A DNA stretch of 64,000 nt from Flavobacterium sp. (GCA_023251135.1 JAHEZJ010000001.1:95047-159046); one strand, 5' to 3'. Positions 28,340 to 36,559 are shown, counted from the stretch's first letter. The notes: a model not told the origin generated them from the sequence alone. Translations and numbers: made by a program.

Positions 28340-28613
28340 TTAGAGTATTTAAAAACATATTTATTAGAAATATAATTTCTTTAGGACATGGCACTGGTTA
28401 ACCCTAACCAATTAAAATCAACACAGTGACCAATTTCCTAAGAATCCCTACACCAATCATCAATGTCGGGAAATTTGCTCAATGTTCCACGATCGAGCGC
28501 CTACAAATTAAAAAAAACATGACTAAATTCTAAAAAAGGCTATTTCATACTTCTATTAAAACGCTAAAAATTAATATCAAAAACAACTTTCGTCATTTCT
28601 TATCCTTTTAGGA
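28340..28613. other. Gap between the XRE gene and the Cys-rich peptide gene
   Basis: About 270 bases in which I find no open frame with a double-glycine leader and no longer gene on either strand. It only offers very short frames and no clear repeats. Confidence 0.4.
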
Positions 28614-28811
28614 CTATAAACAATCCGGAAGCACTGCCGGTATTGTACCATTCGAACAAATCGAATCACAGGCTACTAGAGTAGACGAACCTTTACCCGG
28701 GCAAACACAACATTTTTTCGGCGGATTAATCGGCTGTCCTCCCACGATCCCTTTTTGCTCGTATGCACTTAGCCTTTGAGCACCTTCTAAGTTTAAAATG
28801 ATTTTTAACAT
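28614..28811 (-). CDS. Cys-rich double-glycine peptide (bacteriocin-like precursor)
   Basis: This 65-residue peptide has a leader LKIILNLEGAQRLSAYEQKG followed by IVGG (Gly24-Gly25), the usual Bacteroidota form of a C39 substrate. The 40-residue core begins QPINPPKKCCVCPGKG and holds six Cys (34, 35, 37, 48, 52, 64). It lies 86 bases downstream of, and co-directional with, the VKOR-thioredoxin gene, so disulfide formation is the likely maturation step. Antimicrobial activity is an inference. Confidence 0.8.
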   Translation of the reverse strand: MLKIILNLEGAQRLSAYEQKGIVGGQPINPPKKCCVCPGKGSSTLVACDSICSNGTIPAVLPDCL

Positions 28812-28897
28812 AACTAAAGGTTTTTGTTTTTTGAATTCGCACCTCAGTCATTTTAAGACAGCTGAAGTTTCTGTCTGTTGTCACTATTTCTTAAATA

Positions 28898-30469
28898 CTA
28901 CGCTGTTTTTTCCAAAACCATTGTTTCTTTTGTTTCTTTCTCTTCAATATAATCGTTCAGAAAATATTTTAGTTCACCCAGTTCATACTCTGCCGGAAAA
29001 ACTTTATCGTTTACAATTTTAATAGGTGTATAATTAAAATCATTTTTAGCACACCATTCGTATTGTTTGTTTATCTCCTGACTGATCATCATGCTTACTG
29101 AATCAACATGCCATTTTTTCAACCATTTTTTAAGACTCATATTTTTAATGTGCCAATCTGAAATCGCTTCTACTGTTTTACCCGGTGTAGCTCTGTTTAT
29201 GGTTAAAAGCCTTTCGACAACTACTTTATATGGGTTATCGATATTTTCAGGATTCACGTTAAACAATACATTCAGGTTTATCTTATCCGGAAATCTCAAG
29301 ACTAGATCAAATGCCTCCTGAAATGTTTTATGACAATGTGCGCAACTAGGGCTAATGATTACCGATAGTTTAACAGCAGCATTTCTATTTCCAAAATTCA
29401 AGCCTCTTAAATCCTCAAGTCCGTTTGCATGAGGTACTTTTTTAGATAAGAAGTTTAATAAAGAATAGTTTCTTTTAAACTTTTTCATCTCTTTAAGCGA
29501 ATTTTCGGTTCCCAAAATGCTGGTTATGATTGTTTTCAAAACTGCCCAGATCGGAACCAAGAGTACCAAGGAGAACAAGAATGGAAAGATTTCGGCAAAA
29601 CTAAAACTCAACGTAAACAGATCTGACGCAAACCATATCACACTTTGTACAAAAATCAAAGCAGACACCATTAAACACATTACGCACCATCTTTGAATCT
29701 CAAATTTTTGAATCCAAATCGAAGACACTATAACCGGAATGGCCAATAAGCTTAAAAAACCAACAAAAATTGACGATTCTAATGGTTTAACCAAAATTGC
29801 AATCAAACTGGCTCCAAAGAACATTAATGGCAGGTCTGGAAAACTAATCCATTTACTTTCATTTCCTTCTTTATTATTGATAACAGAACTACAAGACGAG
29901 TTTGAACTCAAATTGCAAAGTTTTGAAACAATAGTATTTTTAAACCCTAATTTTTCCTGAACAATAAAAACGCTTACAATAAACCCTAAAATAGAGGTCG
30001 CTAAAAAAACAAGGCTGAATGAACTGTAAGTATTATAAAAAAATGACAATCCCACTAATAACAAAAGCGGTAAACCATATTTCAACCAGCTGAACTCCAT
30101 TTTTAAATTCTCTCTCGCAACAACATTGTTTGGTTCAATTGCCACTATAACTCCATTCCAGTCTAATAAGAACTTTTCATACGCCATTTTATGACTTCCT
30201 TTTTTCACTGTATTGATTCGAACAAAATTTTTTGCCTTTTCAACCAATATTAACTCTTCTTTGAAATAAGCCAAAAAATTTGAAGGCAAATCTACTATTT
30301 GCTCCTTCGGAACTCTTATCGCAGCATTCTCTACAGACAGTAAATCCAGAGAATCTGTTATCGCAAATAAACTAGGATAATTTGGATGAGAAAGAAACAA
30401 ATCTTTAAACTCATTTTTGATCTCCGAGTACTTGTTTATTTGTAGAAATTTTTGGACAAGTTTTAACAT
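28898..30469 (-). CDS. VKOR-thioredoxin fusion with N-terminal C39-like domain
   Basis: This 523-residue membrane protein makes disulfide bonds. Residues 1-125 resemble a C39 peptidase fold (HPNYPSLFAITDSLDLL) without the catalytic Cys and may bind peptide leaders. A vitamin-K-epoxide-reductase-type membrane domain follows with paired Cys 185/193 and CVMC at 262-265. A thioredoxin-like domain carries CAHC at 376-379. Such fusions are frequent in Bacteroidota peptide loci. It is divergent from the six-peptide array and upstream of the six-cysteine peptide. Confidence 0.88.
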   Translation of the reverse strand: MLKLVQKFLQINKYSEIKNEFKDLFLSHPNYPSLFAITDSLDLLSVENAAIRVPKEQIVDLPSNFLAYFKEELILVEKAKNFVRINTVKKGSHKMAYEKFLLDWNGVIVAIEPNNVVARENLKMEFSWLKYGLPLLLLVGLSFFYNTYSSFSLVFLATSILGFIVSVFIVQEKLGFKNTIVSKLCNLSSNSSCSSVINNKEGNESKWISFPDLPLMFFGASLIAILVKPLESSIFVGFLSLLAIPVIVSSIWIQKFEIQRWCVMCLMVSALIFVQSVIWFASDLFTLSFSFAEIFPFLFSLVLLVPIWAVLKTIITSILGTENSLKEMKKFKRNYSLLNFLSKKVPHANGLEDLRGLNFGNRNAAVKLSVIISPSCAHCHKTFQEAFDLVLRFPDKINLNVLFNVNPENIDNPYKVVVERLLTINRATPGKTVEAISDWHIKNMSLKKWLKKWHVDSVSMMISQEINKQYEWCAKNDFNYTPIKIVNDKVFPAEYELGELKYFLNDYIEEKETKETMVLEKTA

Positions 30470-30692
30470 CTTTTCGAGTCTTTAAAATCATAATTACACT
30501 GCAAATATTGTTGTTTTTATTGAGAAAAAAGCGCTAGTAGTACACATTTTATTAATTATACTACATACAATTTATAAATTATATCAGTCTGAATGAAACA
30601 ATTAAATAATTGATTATCAATCAATTAACTGAAAAATATTTTGTTAAAAAGCCCAAAAAGCCTATTCTCGATTAAGCGTTTTCCTTTTTATA

Positions 30693-30700
30693 TAGTTTTG
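30693..30700 (+). promoter_or_regulatory. -7 box upstream of the six-peptide array
   Basis: TAGTTTTG matches TAnnTTTG and lies 29 bases before the first peptide start. The -33 region is not convincing. Confidence 0.4.
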
Positions 30701-30729
30701 GTATATCAATAATCCTAATACTAACAAAC

Positions 30730-30867
30730 ATGATAAATCAAGCGCAAAAATTTGAAGATTTTCAATTAGAAAAACTATCTAAAAAAGAGCAAAAAACGGT
30801 TCGCGGAGGAGATGATTCTAATGTTCCCGGAGACACAATTAGAGGCAACGGAAAAGGGTCTAACTAA
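30730..30867 (+). CDS. Double-glycine peptide 1 of a six-gene array
   Basis: This 45-residue peptide, ATG to TAA, has a leader with the block LEKLSKKEQKTVRGG (residues 13-27) and a core DDSNVPGDTIRGNGKGSN. The leader matches the Bacteroidota LSKKEQK-GG type used for C39 export. The core differs from its neighbours before PGDT and ends in Asn. No Cys is present, so it is not a lanthipeptide. It is too short for a default 60-codon cut-off. Confidence 0.82.
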   Translation: MINQAQKFEDFQLEKLSKKEQKTVRGGDDSNVPGDTIRGNGKGSN

Positions 30868-30887
30868 TCATTAAAAATCAAAAAAAG

Positions 30888-31034
30888 ATGGAAAATAAAA
30901 AATTAAACATCGAAGATTTCTCCCTTAGTACACTTTCAAAAAAAGAACAAAAAACGGTTAGAGGTGGAGGAGAAGAAGAACAATCTTGTATTCCTGGTGA
31001 CACTATCAGAGGAAATGGAAAAGGGTCTACCTAA
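30888..31034 (+). CDS. Double-glycine peptide 2 of a six-gene array
   Basis: This 48-residue peptide has leader MENKKLNIEDFSLSTLSKKE followed by QKTVRGG. The core starts GEEEQSC and ends IPGDTIRGNGKGST. A single Cys precedes the conserved part. It begins 20 bases after peptide 1, so the array is one operon. Near-identity with peptides 3 and 4 shows recent tandem duplication. Confidence 0.82.
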   Translation: MENKKLNIEDFSLSTLSKKEQKTVRGGGEEEQSCIPGDTIRGNGKGST

Positions 31035-31053
31035 CAACTAAAATTCTAATAAA

Positions 31054-31197
31054 ATGGAAAATAAAAAATTAAACATCGAAGATTTCACCCATCATACGCT
31101 TTCAAAAAAAGAACAAAAAACGGTTAAAGGTGGTGGAGAAGAAGAATCTTGTATACCTGGTGACACCATCAGAGGAAACGGAAAAGGATCTACCTAA
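31054..31197 (+). CDS. Double-glycine peptide 3 of a six-gene array
   Basis: This 47-residue peptide has leader MENKKLNIEDFTHHTLSKKE then QKTVKGG, and a core GEEESCIPGDTIRGNGKGST. It differs from peptide 2 by one deleted residue in the core and by changes in the variable part of the leader (FTHHT). The spacer before it (AACTAAAATTCTAATAAA) is also duplicated between copies. Confidence 0.82.
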   Translation: MENKKLNIEDFTHHTLSKKEQKTVKGGGEEESCIPGDTIRGNGKGST

Positions 31198-31217
31198 CAA
31201 TTAAAATTCTAATAAAA

Positions 31218-31361
31218 ATGGAAAATAAAAAATTGAACATCGAAGATTTCACCCACAATATACTTTCAAAAAAAGAACAAAAAACGGTTAAAGGAGGAGG
31301 AGAAGAAGAATCTGGTATTCCTGGTGATACCATCAGAGGAAATGGAAAAGGATCTACCTAA
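31218..31361 (+). CDS. Double-glycine peptide 4 of a six-gene array
   Basis: This 47-residue peptide has leader MENKKLNIEDFTHNILSKKE then QKTVKGG, and a core GEEESGIPGDTIRGNGKGST. The Cys of peptides 2 and 3 is a Gly here, which suggests that the Cys is not essential for the array's role. It follows peptide 3 by 20 bases. Confidence 0.82.
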   Translation: MENKKLNIEDFTHNILSKKEQKTVKGGGEEESGIPGDTIRGNGKGST

Positions 31362-31380
31362 CAACTAAAATTCTAACAAA

Positions 31381-31518
31381 ATGGAAAATAAAAAACTAAA
31401 TTTCGAAGCTTTTACAAGCAATACACTTTCAAAAAAAGAACAAAAAGCGGTTCGAGGAGGTGACAATGATACTAACAGAGGTAATGGAAAAGGGTCTACA
31501 CAACCAGTAAATATTTAA
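31381..31518 (+). CDS. Double-glycine peptide 5 of a six-gene array
   Basis: This 45-residue peptide has leader MENKKLNFEAFTSNTLSKKE then QKAVRGG, and a core DNDTNRGNGKGSTQPVNI. It lacks the IPG segment and has Asn for Ile in the core, but keeps RGNGKGST and adds five residues. It is a more diverged member of the family. Confidence 0.8.
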   Translation: MENKKLNFEAFTSNTLSKKEQKAVRGGDNDTNRGNGKGSTQPVNI

Positions 31519-31521
31519 AAA

Positions 31522-31668
31522 ATGAAAACGAAAAAAATAGAATTCGAAAATTTTGAAAACGAAAAATTATCAAGAAGAGAACAACAAACAATTGGGGGCG
31601 GTGACGATCCTGGTGATACTATCAGAGGGAACGGAAAAGGAAGTACCGATGTTGAAGGGCATCCTTGA
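31522..31668 (+). CDS. Double-glycine peptide 6 of a six-gene array
   Basis: This 48-residue peptide has leader MKTKKIEFENFENEKLSRRE then QQTIGGG, and a core DDPGDTIRGNGKGST with an eight-residue tail ending VEGHP. It starts three bases after the stop of peptide 5 and ends 15 bases before the end of the convergent TPR-AraC gene. Minus-strand open frames over it are shadows. Confidence 0.8.
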   Translation: MKTKKIEFENFENEKLSRREQQTIGGGDDPGDTIRGNGKGSTDVEGHP

Positions 31669-31683
31669 TTCAAACAAATTGTT

Positions 31684-33429
31684 TTAGATATTGTTCGCAA
31701 ATTGAGCTGGGGACACTCCAGTTCTTTTGCGAAATGATTTAGCAAAAGAAACCGCATTTTTAAAACCAACACTTTCTGCAATGGCCTGAGTTGAATATTT
31801 ACGATACATATGATTTGTAATCATTTCATTAATCACATAGTTAATTTTCAGCTCATTTGAATATTCCCCAAAAGATTTACCAAATCGTTTGTTTACGACA
31901 TAAGACAAATAGGTGGTGTTGGTTTTTATTTTCTTAGCCACATAAGGCAGCGTAAAATCGGCATGTAAATATTCCTGTTTACTCTCTAAGGCCAACAGTT
32001 TTTCTACAATTTTATTCTCTTTTGCCTCATCAATACTTAAATTGACATTCTCTTTCTTAGACTGTATTTCTTCAGATTCAAGAATGGTCTCTCGTTCCGG
32101 TTCGGGCTCGTTTTTCTTTTCTAAATTAGCTTTGAACTCTTCAATTAAAGCATTCATCTTTTTATGCGCCTTATTTTTATCGCGTATGTTTTTTATCAGC
32201 AGAAAGACAATTCCTATAAATAAAACGACATAAAATACTTTTAGTGCTTTGTTCAGAAAAACGTCGTATTTGTATTTCTCCTGAATGGTAACCATTTCGT
32301 TAGTCAAATCGCCAACGCCAAGTTTGTAATTTACTTCTAAAACCTCATCATTTAATTTTGATTCCGATTTTTCGTAATTATCCAGGTAAATTTTTGAGTG
32401 TTTATAAGCCAGTTCAGGCTCTTTAAGTATGTTGTAAATTTTTGCCTGATAGTAATTGGACTTCAGATGATCAACCTGATTCGTTTTAGTAATGTTGCCT
32501 ATAGAGTCTGACTTTTTAAAGAATACCAATGCTTTATCATACTTTTTGATATTAAAATACAAGTCCCCCAAATTATAATGAGTCGTACATAAAATATCCA
32601 GCATGCTGTTTTGATTGGCCAAAAAGATGATATCGTAGTAGGTCTTTTCGGCATTTTTGTACTCTTTTAGTTCGCTGTAAATATTCCCTAAACTAAGTTT
32701 TGCGACAATCTTATTGTCGGGAAAATTTTGAGAGTAACTAATGGTTTTTTGATAGAAATACTCGGCAGAGTCCAGTAAAATCTTCTTTTTAGGATCTTTC
32801 ATATAAAAACTCTCATATGATCCTGCTAAACTAAGATTGATATTACTCTTATTATTGAGGTATTGCTGTTTGGTATAAACGCTTTCGTTTTTATCAACAA
32901 ATTCGCTAAGACTCCGCAAGTCCTTTATGGCAAGCCGGTAATTACCTACAGCAACATTTATAGCCGCAATATTACTCTTAAATTTTACAATTTGAATAAT
33001 ATCGTCGATCTGTATCGAGAGCTTTATACCTTGCTGATAATTTTCGATGGCGTCGCTATAGTTCTCTCTTTTCCATTCGGATAATCCGGCATAATTGTAC
33101 AAGTAGGACCTAAGCTGTGTTTTTTCCTGCCCATCGGGCATTTTTTCTAAGGATTTTAAGGCTAACTGGTATTTTTCTTTAGATTTTGCTGTATTTCCTT
33201 TTAACTGAATCAAATAAGACAATGCTGCATTAGCAAAAGCCAAATGTTTATTACTATTGGATTTCGCCAACTGACTAGCATATACAATCGAACTGTCAAC
33301 ATTGGCATTTGCCGTTAGTCGAATTTTGTCTTGCAATATTAAGTACTCCTGTTCTGTAAAAACCTTTTTCTCTTGAGAAAAGGTATTATTCAGAACAAAA
33401 AAGAGTATAAAAGAGATGATCAGCCTCAT
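31684..33429 (-). CDS. TPR-AraC membrane regulator
   Basis: This 581-residue one-component regulator has a signal peptide (MRLIISFILFFVLNNTFSQ), a tetratricopeptide-repeat region (about residues 30-370) that should face the periplasm, one transmembrane helix (about 385-405, VFYVVLFIGIVFLLI) and a cytoplasmic AraC-type DNA-binding domain at the C terminus (about 470-581, ending GFKNAVSFAKSFRKRTGVSP). It converges on the six-peptide array. An extracytoplasmic ligand, possibly a peptide, may be sensed by the TPR part. Confidence 0.88.
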   Translation of the reverse strand: MRLIISFILFFVLNNTFSQEKKVFTEQEYLILQDKIRLTANANVDSSIVYASQLAKSNSNKHLAFANAALSYLIQLKGNTAKSKEKYQLALKSLEKMPDGQEKTQLRSYLYNYAGLSEWKRENYSDAIENYQQGIKLSIQIDDIIQIVKFKSNIAAINVAVGNYRLAIKDLRSLSEFVDKNESVYTKQQYLNNKSNINLSLAGSYESFYMKDPKKKILLDSAEYFYQKTISYSQNFPDNKIVAKLSLGNIYSELKEYKNAEKTYYDIIFLANQNSMLDILCTTHYNLGDLYFNIKKYDKALVFFKKSDSIGNITKTNQVDHLKSNYYQAKIYNILKEPELAYKHSKIYLDNYEKSESKLNDEVLEVNYKLGVGDLTNEMVTIQEKYKYDVFLNKALKVFYVVLFIGIVFLLIKNIRDKNKAHKKMNALIEEFKANLEKKNEPEPERETILESEEIQSKKENVNLSIDEAKENKIVEKLLALESKQEYLHADFTLPYVAKKIKTNTTYLSYVVNKRFGKSFGEYSNELKINYVINEMITNHMYRKYSTQAIAESVGFKNAVSFAKSFRKRTGVSPAQFANNI

Positions 33430-33566
33430 TCATTTTGTTTTTGAATCTCAAAAATAGCTTATAAATTCGCAATAAACTAAAATTAATTTGTGTTTATACT
33501 ATTTTTCTTCTTCAGTATTTATAAAAATATAACAATTTAACTGTATTTTGTTATATTTATATTACG

Positions 33567-33574
33567 TAGATTTG
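33567..33574 (+). promoter_or_regulatory. -7 box for the acyl-CoA dehydrogenase gene
   Basis: TAGATTTG matches TAnnTTTG, 19 bases before the start codon. A TTTG at 33547-33550 lies upstream, but its 16-base spacing is shorter than the usual 19. Confidence 0.45.
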
Positions 33575-33593
33575 TATAATAAAACTAACAAAA

Positions 33594-34775
33594 ATGAAAC
33601 CAGACCTATTTCAAGCACCGGATTATTACAACCTAGATGACTTATTGACAGACGAACACAAATTAGTTCGCGAATCAGCACGTGCCTGGGTCAAGAGAGA
33701 AGTTTCTCCTATTATAGAAGAATATGCCCAAAAAGCAGAATTTCCAACACAAATTATAAAAGGACTTGGAGAAATTGGCGGTTTCGGACCTTATATTCCG
33801 GTAGAGTACGGAGGTGCAGGTCTGGATCAAATTTCTTATGGTTTAATCATGCAGGAAATAGAACGCGGAGATTCAGGTGTTCGATCGACTTCTTCAGTTC
33901 AGTCTTCATTAGTAATGTATCCTATTTGGAAGTATGGAAATGAAGAGCAACGAATGAAATACTTACCTAAACTGGCTACCGGAGAATTTATGGGATGCTT
34001 TGGTTTGACAGAGCCGGATCATGGTTCTGACCCGGGAAGTATGATTACTAATTTCAAAGATATGGGAGATCACTATCTTTTAAATGGTGCCAAAATGTGG
34101 ATCTCAAATGCTCCTTTCGCAGATATTGCGATCGTTTGGGCAAAAGATGAAGAAGGAAGAATTCACGGTTTAATCGTTGAACGCGGCATGGAAGGTTTTA
34201 CAACTCCTGAGACACATAATAAATGGTCACTTAGAGCTTCTTCAACCGGAGAATTAATTTTTGACAATGTAAAAGTTCCTAAAGAAAACCTACTACCTAA
34301 TAAATCGGGACTTGGCGCACCACTTGGATGCTTAGATTCCGCACGATACGGAATTGCCTGGGGAGCCATCGGAGCTGCTATGGATTGTTACGATACCGCT
34401 TTACGTTATGCCAAAGAAAGAATTCAATTTGGAAAACCAATTGGAGGAACGCAGTTGCAACAGAAAAAATTAGCCGAAATGATTACCGAAATCACAAAAG
34501 CACAATTATTAACCTGGCGTTTAGGTGTTTTACGTAACGAAGGAAAAGCTACTACTGCACAAATCTCGATGGCCAAACGTAATAATGTGGATATGGCCAT
34601 CCACATTGCACGTGAAGCAAGACAAATGTTGGGCGGAATGGGTATTACAGGCGAATACTCGATCATGCGCCATATGATGAATCTTGAAAGTGTGATTACT
34701 TATGAAGGAACTCATGACATTCATCTCTTGATAACCGGTATGGATGTAACTGGAATTCCAGCATTTAAATCATAA
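33594..34775 (+). CDS. Acyl-CoA dehydrogenase, glutaryl-CoA dehydrogenase-like
   Basis: This 393-residue FAD enzyme is closest in pattern to glutaryl-CoA dehydrogenases, which convert glutaryl-CoA to crotonyl-CoA in lysine and tryptophan breakdown. Supporting blocks are TSSVQSSLVMYPIWKYG, FGLTEPDHGSDPGSM and, at the C terminus, the catalytic base Glu371 in YEGTHDIHLL. Length is normal for the family. It is a single gene followed by a terminator. Another short-chain acyl-CoA substrate cannot be excluded. Confidence 0.85.
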   Translation: MKPDLFQAPDYYNLDDLLTDEHKLVRESARAWVKREVSPIIEEYAQKAEFPTQIIKGLGEIGGFGPYIPVEYGGAGLDQISYGLIMQEIERGDSGVRSTSSVQSSLVMYPIWKYGNEEQRMKYLPKLATGEFMGCFGLTEPDHGSDPGSMITNFKDMGDHYLLNGAKMWISNAPFADIAIVWAKDEEGRIHGLIVERGMEGFTTPETHNKWSLRASSTGELIFDNVKVPKENLLPNKSGLGAPLGCLDSARYGIAWGAIGAAMDCYDTALRYAKERIQFGKPIGGTQLQQKKLAEMITEITKAQLLTWRLGVLRNEGKATTAQISMAKRNNVDMAIHIAREARQMLGGMGITGEYSIMRHMMNLESVITYEGTHDIHLLITGMDVTGIPAFKS

Positions 34776-34806
34776 ACATCTATTAAAATATATACAAAAC
34801 CAATAC

Positions 34807-34836
34807 AAAAAGCTTCTTCTTAACGGGAAGCTTTTT
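34807..34836 (+). terminator. Terminator after the acyl-CoA dehydrogenase gene
   Basis: AAAAAGCTTC (34807-34816) and GAAGCTTTTT (34827-34836) form a 10-bp stem with a T tail. Confidence 0.75.
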
Positions 34837-34843
34837 ATATTTG
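34836..34843 (+). promoter_or_regulatory. -7 box of the DUF3050 gene
   Basis: TATATTTG followed by CA fits TAnnTTTG, 18 bases before the ATG at 34862. It overlaps an upstream in-frame ATG at 34841, which is therefore unlikely to be used. Confidence 0.5.
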
Positions 34844-34861
34844 CACAAAAAAAATACGCAA

Positions 34862-35644
34862 ATGAATATTGAAACTATAAACAATAGCATTCAACCTCAA
34901 AAAGATCAACTTTTACAACATTCATTATACAATAAAATCCAAAGCATTGATGACTTACATCGTTTTTTAGAAACTCATGTTTTTGCTGTTTGGGATTTCA
35001 TGTCATTATTAAAAGCATTACAATCTAAGCTTACCTGTACTTCTACGCCTTGGTTTGCTACAAAAAACCCGGAAACAAGATACTTAATCAACGAAATTGT
35101 TTTGGCAGAAGAAACGGATTTAAGCATTGATGGAAAAAGACAAAGTCATTATGAAATGTATCTTGAAGCCATGGAAGATTGTGGTGCCGATACAAGCGGA
35201 ATCAATACCTTTTTGGCTGAAGTAAATTCGCTGCATAATATTTTTGTTGCTATAAAACAAAGTTCCTTACATCCTGATACAAAAGCTTTCTTAGATTTTA
35301 CTTTTAGAGTAATTGAAGAAGGAAAACCGCATCAAATTGCTGCGGCATTTACTTTTGGAAGAGAAGATTTGATTCCGAGTATGTTCACGGCAATCCTGAA
35401 AAATTTCCAGAAAAACCTTCCTGAAACCGATTTAAGCAAACTTTTGTACTATTTTGAAAGACATATCGAATTGGATGCCGACGAACACGGACCAATGGCC
35501 ATGCAGATGATTTCTGACTTATGTGAAGATGATGCACAAAAATGGAAAGAAGTGGAAGAAATTTCGATTCTGGCATTAGAAAAACGTATCGGGCTCTGGA
35601 ACGCTATTGAAGAAGAAATTCTGATGAAAACGGAGATGGTCTAA
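34862..35644 (+). CDS. DUF3050 domain protein (heme-oxygenase-like fold)
   Basis: This 260-residue helical protein has the DUF3050 pattern: HVFAVWDFMSLLKALQ near the N terminus, AAAFTFGREDLIP in the middle and FERHIELDADEHGPMA near residue 203. Conserved His and Glu residues in these helices suggest a di-iron or heme-oxygenase-like scaffold. The reaction is unknown. The start at 34862 is preferred over 34841 because of the promoter box. Confidence 0.85.
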   Translation: MNIETINNSIQPQKDQLLQHSLYNKIQSIDDLHRFLETHVFAVWDFMSLLKALQSKLTCTSTPWFATKNPETRYLINEIVLAEETDLSIDGKRQSHYEMYLEAMEDCGADTSGINTFLAEVNSLHNIFVAIKQSSLHPDTKAFLDFTFRVIEEGKPHQIAAAFTFGREDLIPSMFTAILKNFQKNLPETDLSKLLYYFERHIELDADEHGPMAMQMISDLCEDDAQKWKEVEEISILALEKRIGLWNAIEEEILMKTEMV

Positions 35645-35711
35645 AAACCAAATCAATCTATTTAACGTAACTATTTGTTTAAAATGGGCCGAAACTTAAT
35701 TTATCTAAATT

Positions 35712-36443
35712 ATGAAACTGCATTTCAAACAAATAGTTATTGTTACCCTTTCTATATTCCTCTTGAGCTGTAGTGCTGACGAAACGACTTCAGAAACTCC
35801 TGTCGCTCCGGTTACCCCACTTACCGGTTCTATAAAATATTTGGCTTTAGGAGACAGCTACACCGTTGGACAAAGCGTTTGCGAAACCTGTGGATTTCCT
35901 GAACAGTTAAAATCGAGTTTAATAGCAATTTATCCGCAAGCCAGCTTTTCGTTAAAGGTTATTGCAACCACCGGATGGACCACTACTAATTTAATTTCGG
36001 CAATAAATACCCAAAATCCCGATCCTGTTTACGATATCGTTACCCTTCTTATTGGAGTGAACAATCAATATCAGGGGAAAAGTTTTTCGATCTATGAGAA
36101 AGAATTTCCAGAACTCGTAAACAAAGCAATTGTTTTAGCAAAAGGAGATAAAAAAAAGGTAATTGTCATCTCAATACCCGATTATGCCTATACTCGTTTT
36201 GGAGAAGTACAGATGGGGGGACAAGGTGAGCGAATTTCAAGCGAAATCGATCAATACAATAGCTTTGCCGAAAACTACTGCAAACTCAATGCTGTTGTTT
36301 TTGTTTCTATAACTGATATTTCCCGTAAAGGTCTGACAAATCCTGAGCTCGTAGCCGGAGACGGCTTACATCCGTCAGCCAAAGCCTATACTTTATATGC
36401 AGAGCGTATTTTGCCCAAGATAAGAGTCGCTTTACAGAATTAA
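35712..36443 (+). CDS. SGNH/GDSL hydrolase lipoprotein
   Basis: This 243-residue protein starts with a lipoprotein signal (IFLLSCSAD, Cys at about residue 20). It carries SGNH blocks: block I YLALGDSYTVGQS (nucleophile Ser), block III LLIGVNNQ and block V DGLHPSAKAY (Asp-His). It should be an esterase or acylhydrolase anchored in the envelope. Substrate is unknown. A small convergent reading frame overlaps its last bases. Confidence 0.9.
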   Translation: MKLHFKQIVIVTLSIFLLSCSADETTSETPVAPVTPLTGSIKYLALGDSYTVGQSVCETCGFPEQLKSSLIAIYPQASFSLKVIATTGWTTTNLISAINTQNPDPVYDIVTLLIGVNNQYQGKSFSIYEKEFPELVNKAIVLAKGDKKKVIVISIPDYAYTRFGEVQMGGQGERISSEIDQYNSFAENYCKLNAVVFVSITDISRKGLTNPELVAGDGLHPSAKAYTLYAERILPKIRVALQN

Positions 36444-36559
36444 TATTCTGAGCTCTTCCACAGATAAAATAGTATTATAAAAGGAGTTCCAACAAGAAAA
36501 CCAAAAACCATAATTGAAAAAATATCCTTAATTTTATCAAAAGTTATTTCGTCATCCAT
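36440..36559 (-). CDS. Putative 39-residue membrane peptide
   Basis: A minus-strand frame from ATG at 36559 to TAA at 36440 encodes MDDEITFDKIKDIFSIMVFG followed by FLVGTPFIILFYLWKSSEY. It has an acidic head and one clear transmembrane helix (about residues 15-34), which looks protein-like for an intergenic frame. It overlaps the end of the GDSL gene by four bases. Function is unknown, and it may be a chance frame. Confidence 0.42.
   Translation of the reverse strand: MDDEITFDKIKDIFSIMVFGFLVGTPFIILFYLWKSSEY

Noticed and set aside
31515..31781. 88-codon minus-strand frame over peptide 6
   Set aside because: It overlaps both the peptide array and the end of the TPR-AraC gene in a different frame and shows no protein-like pattern.
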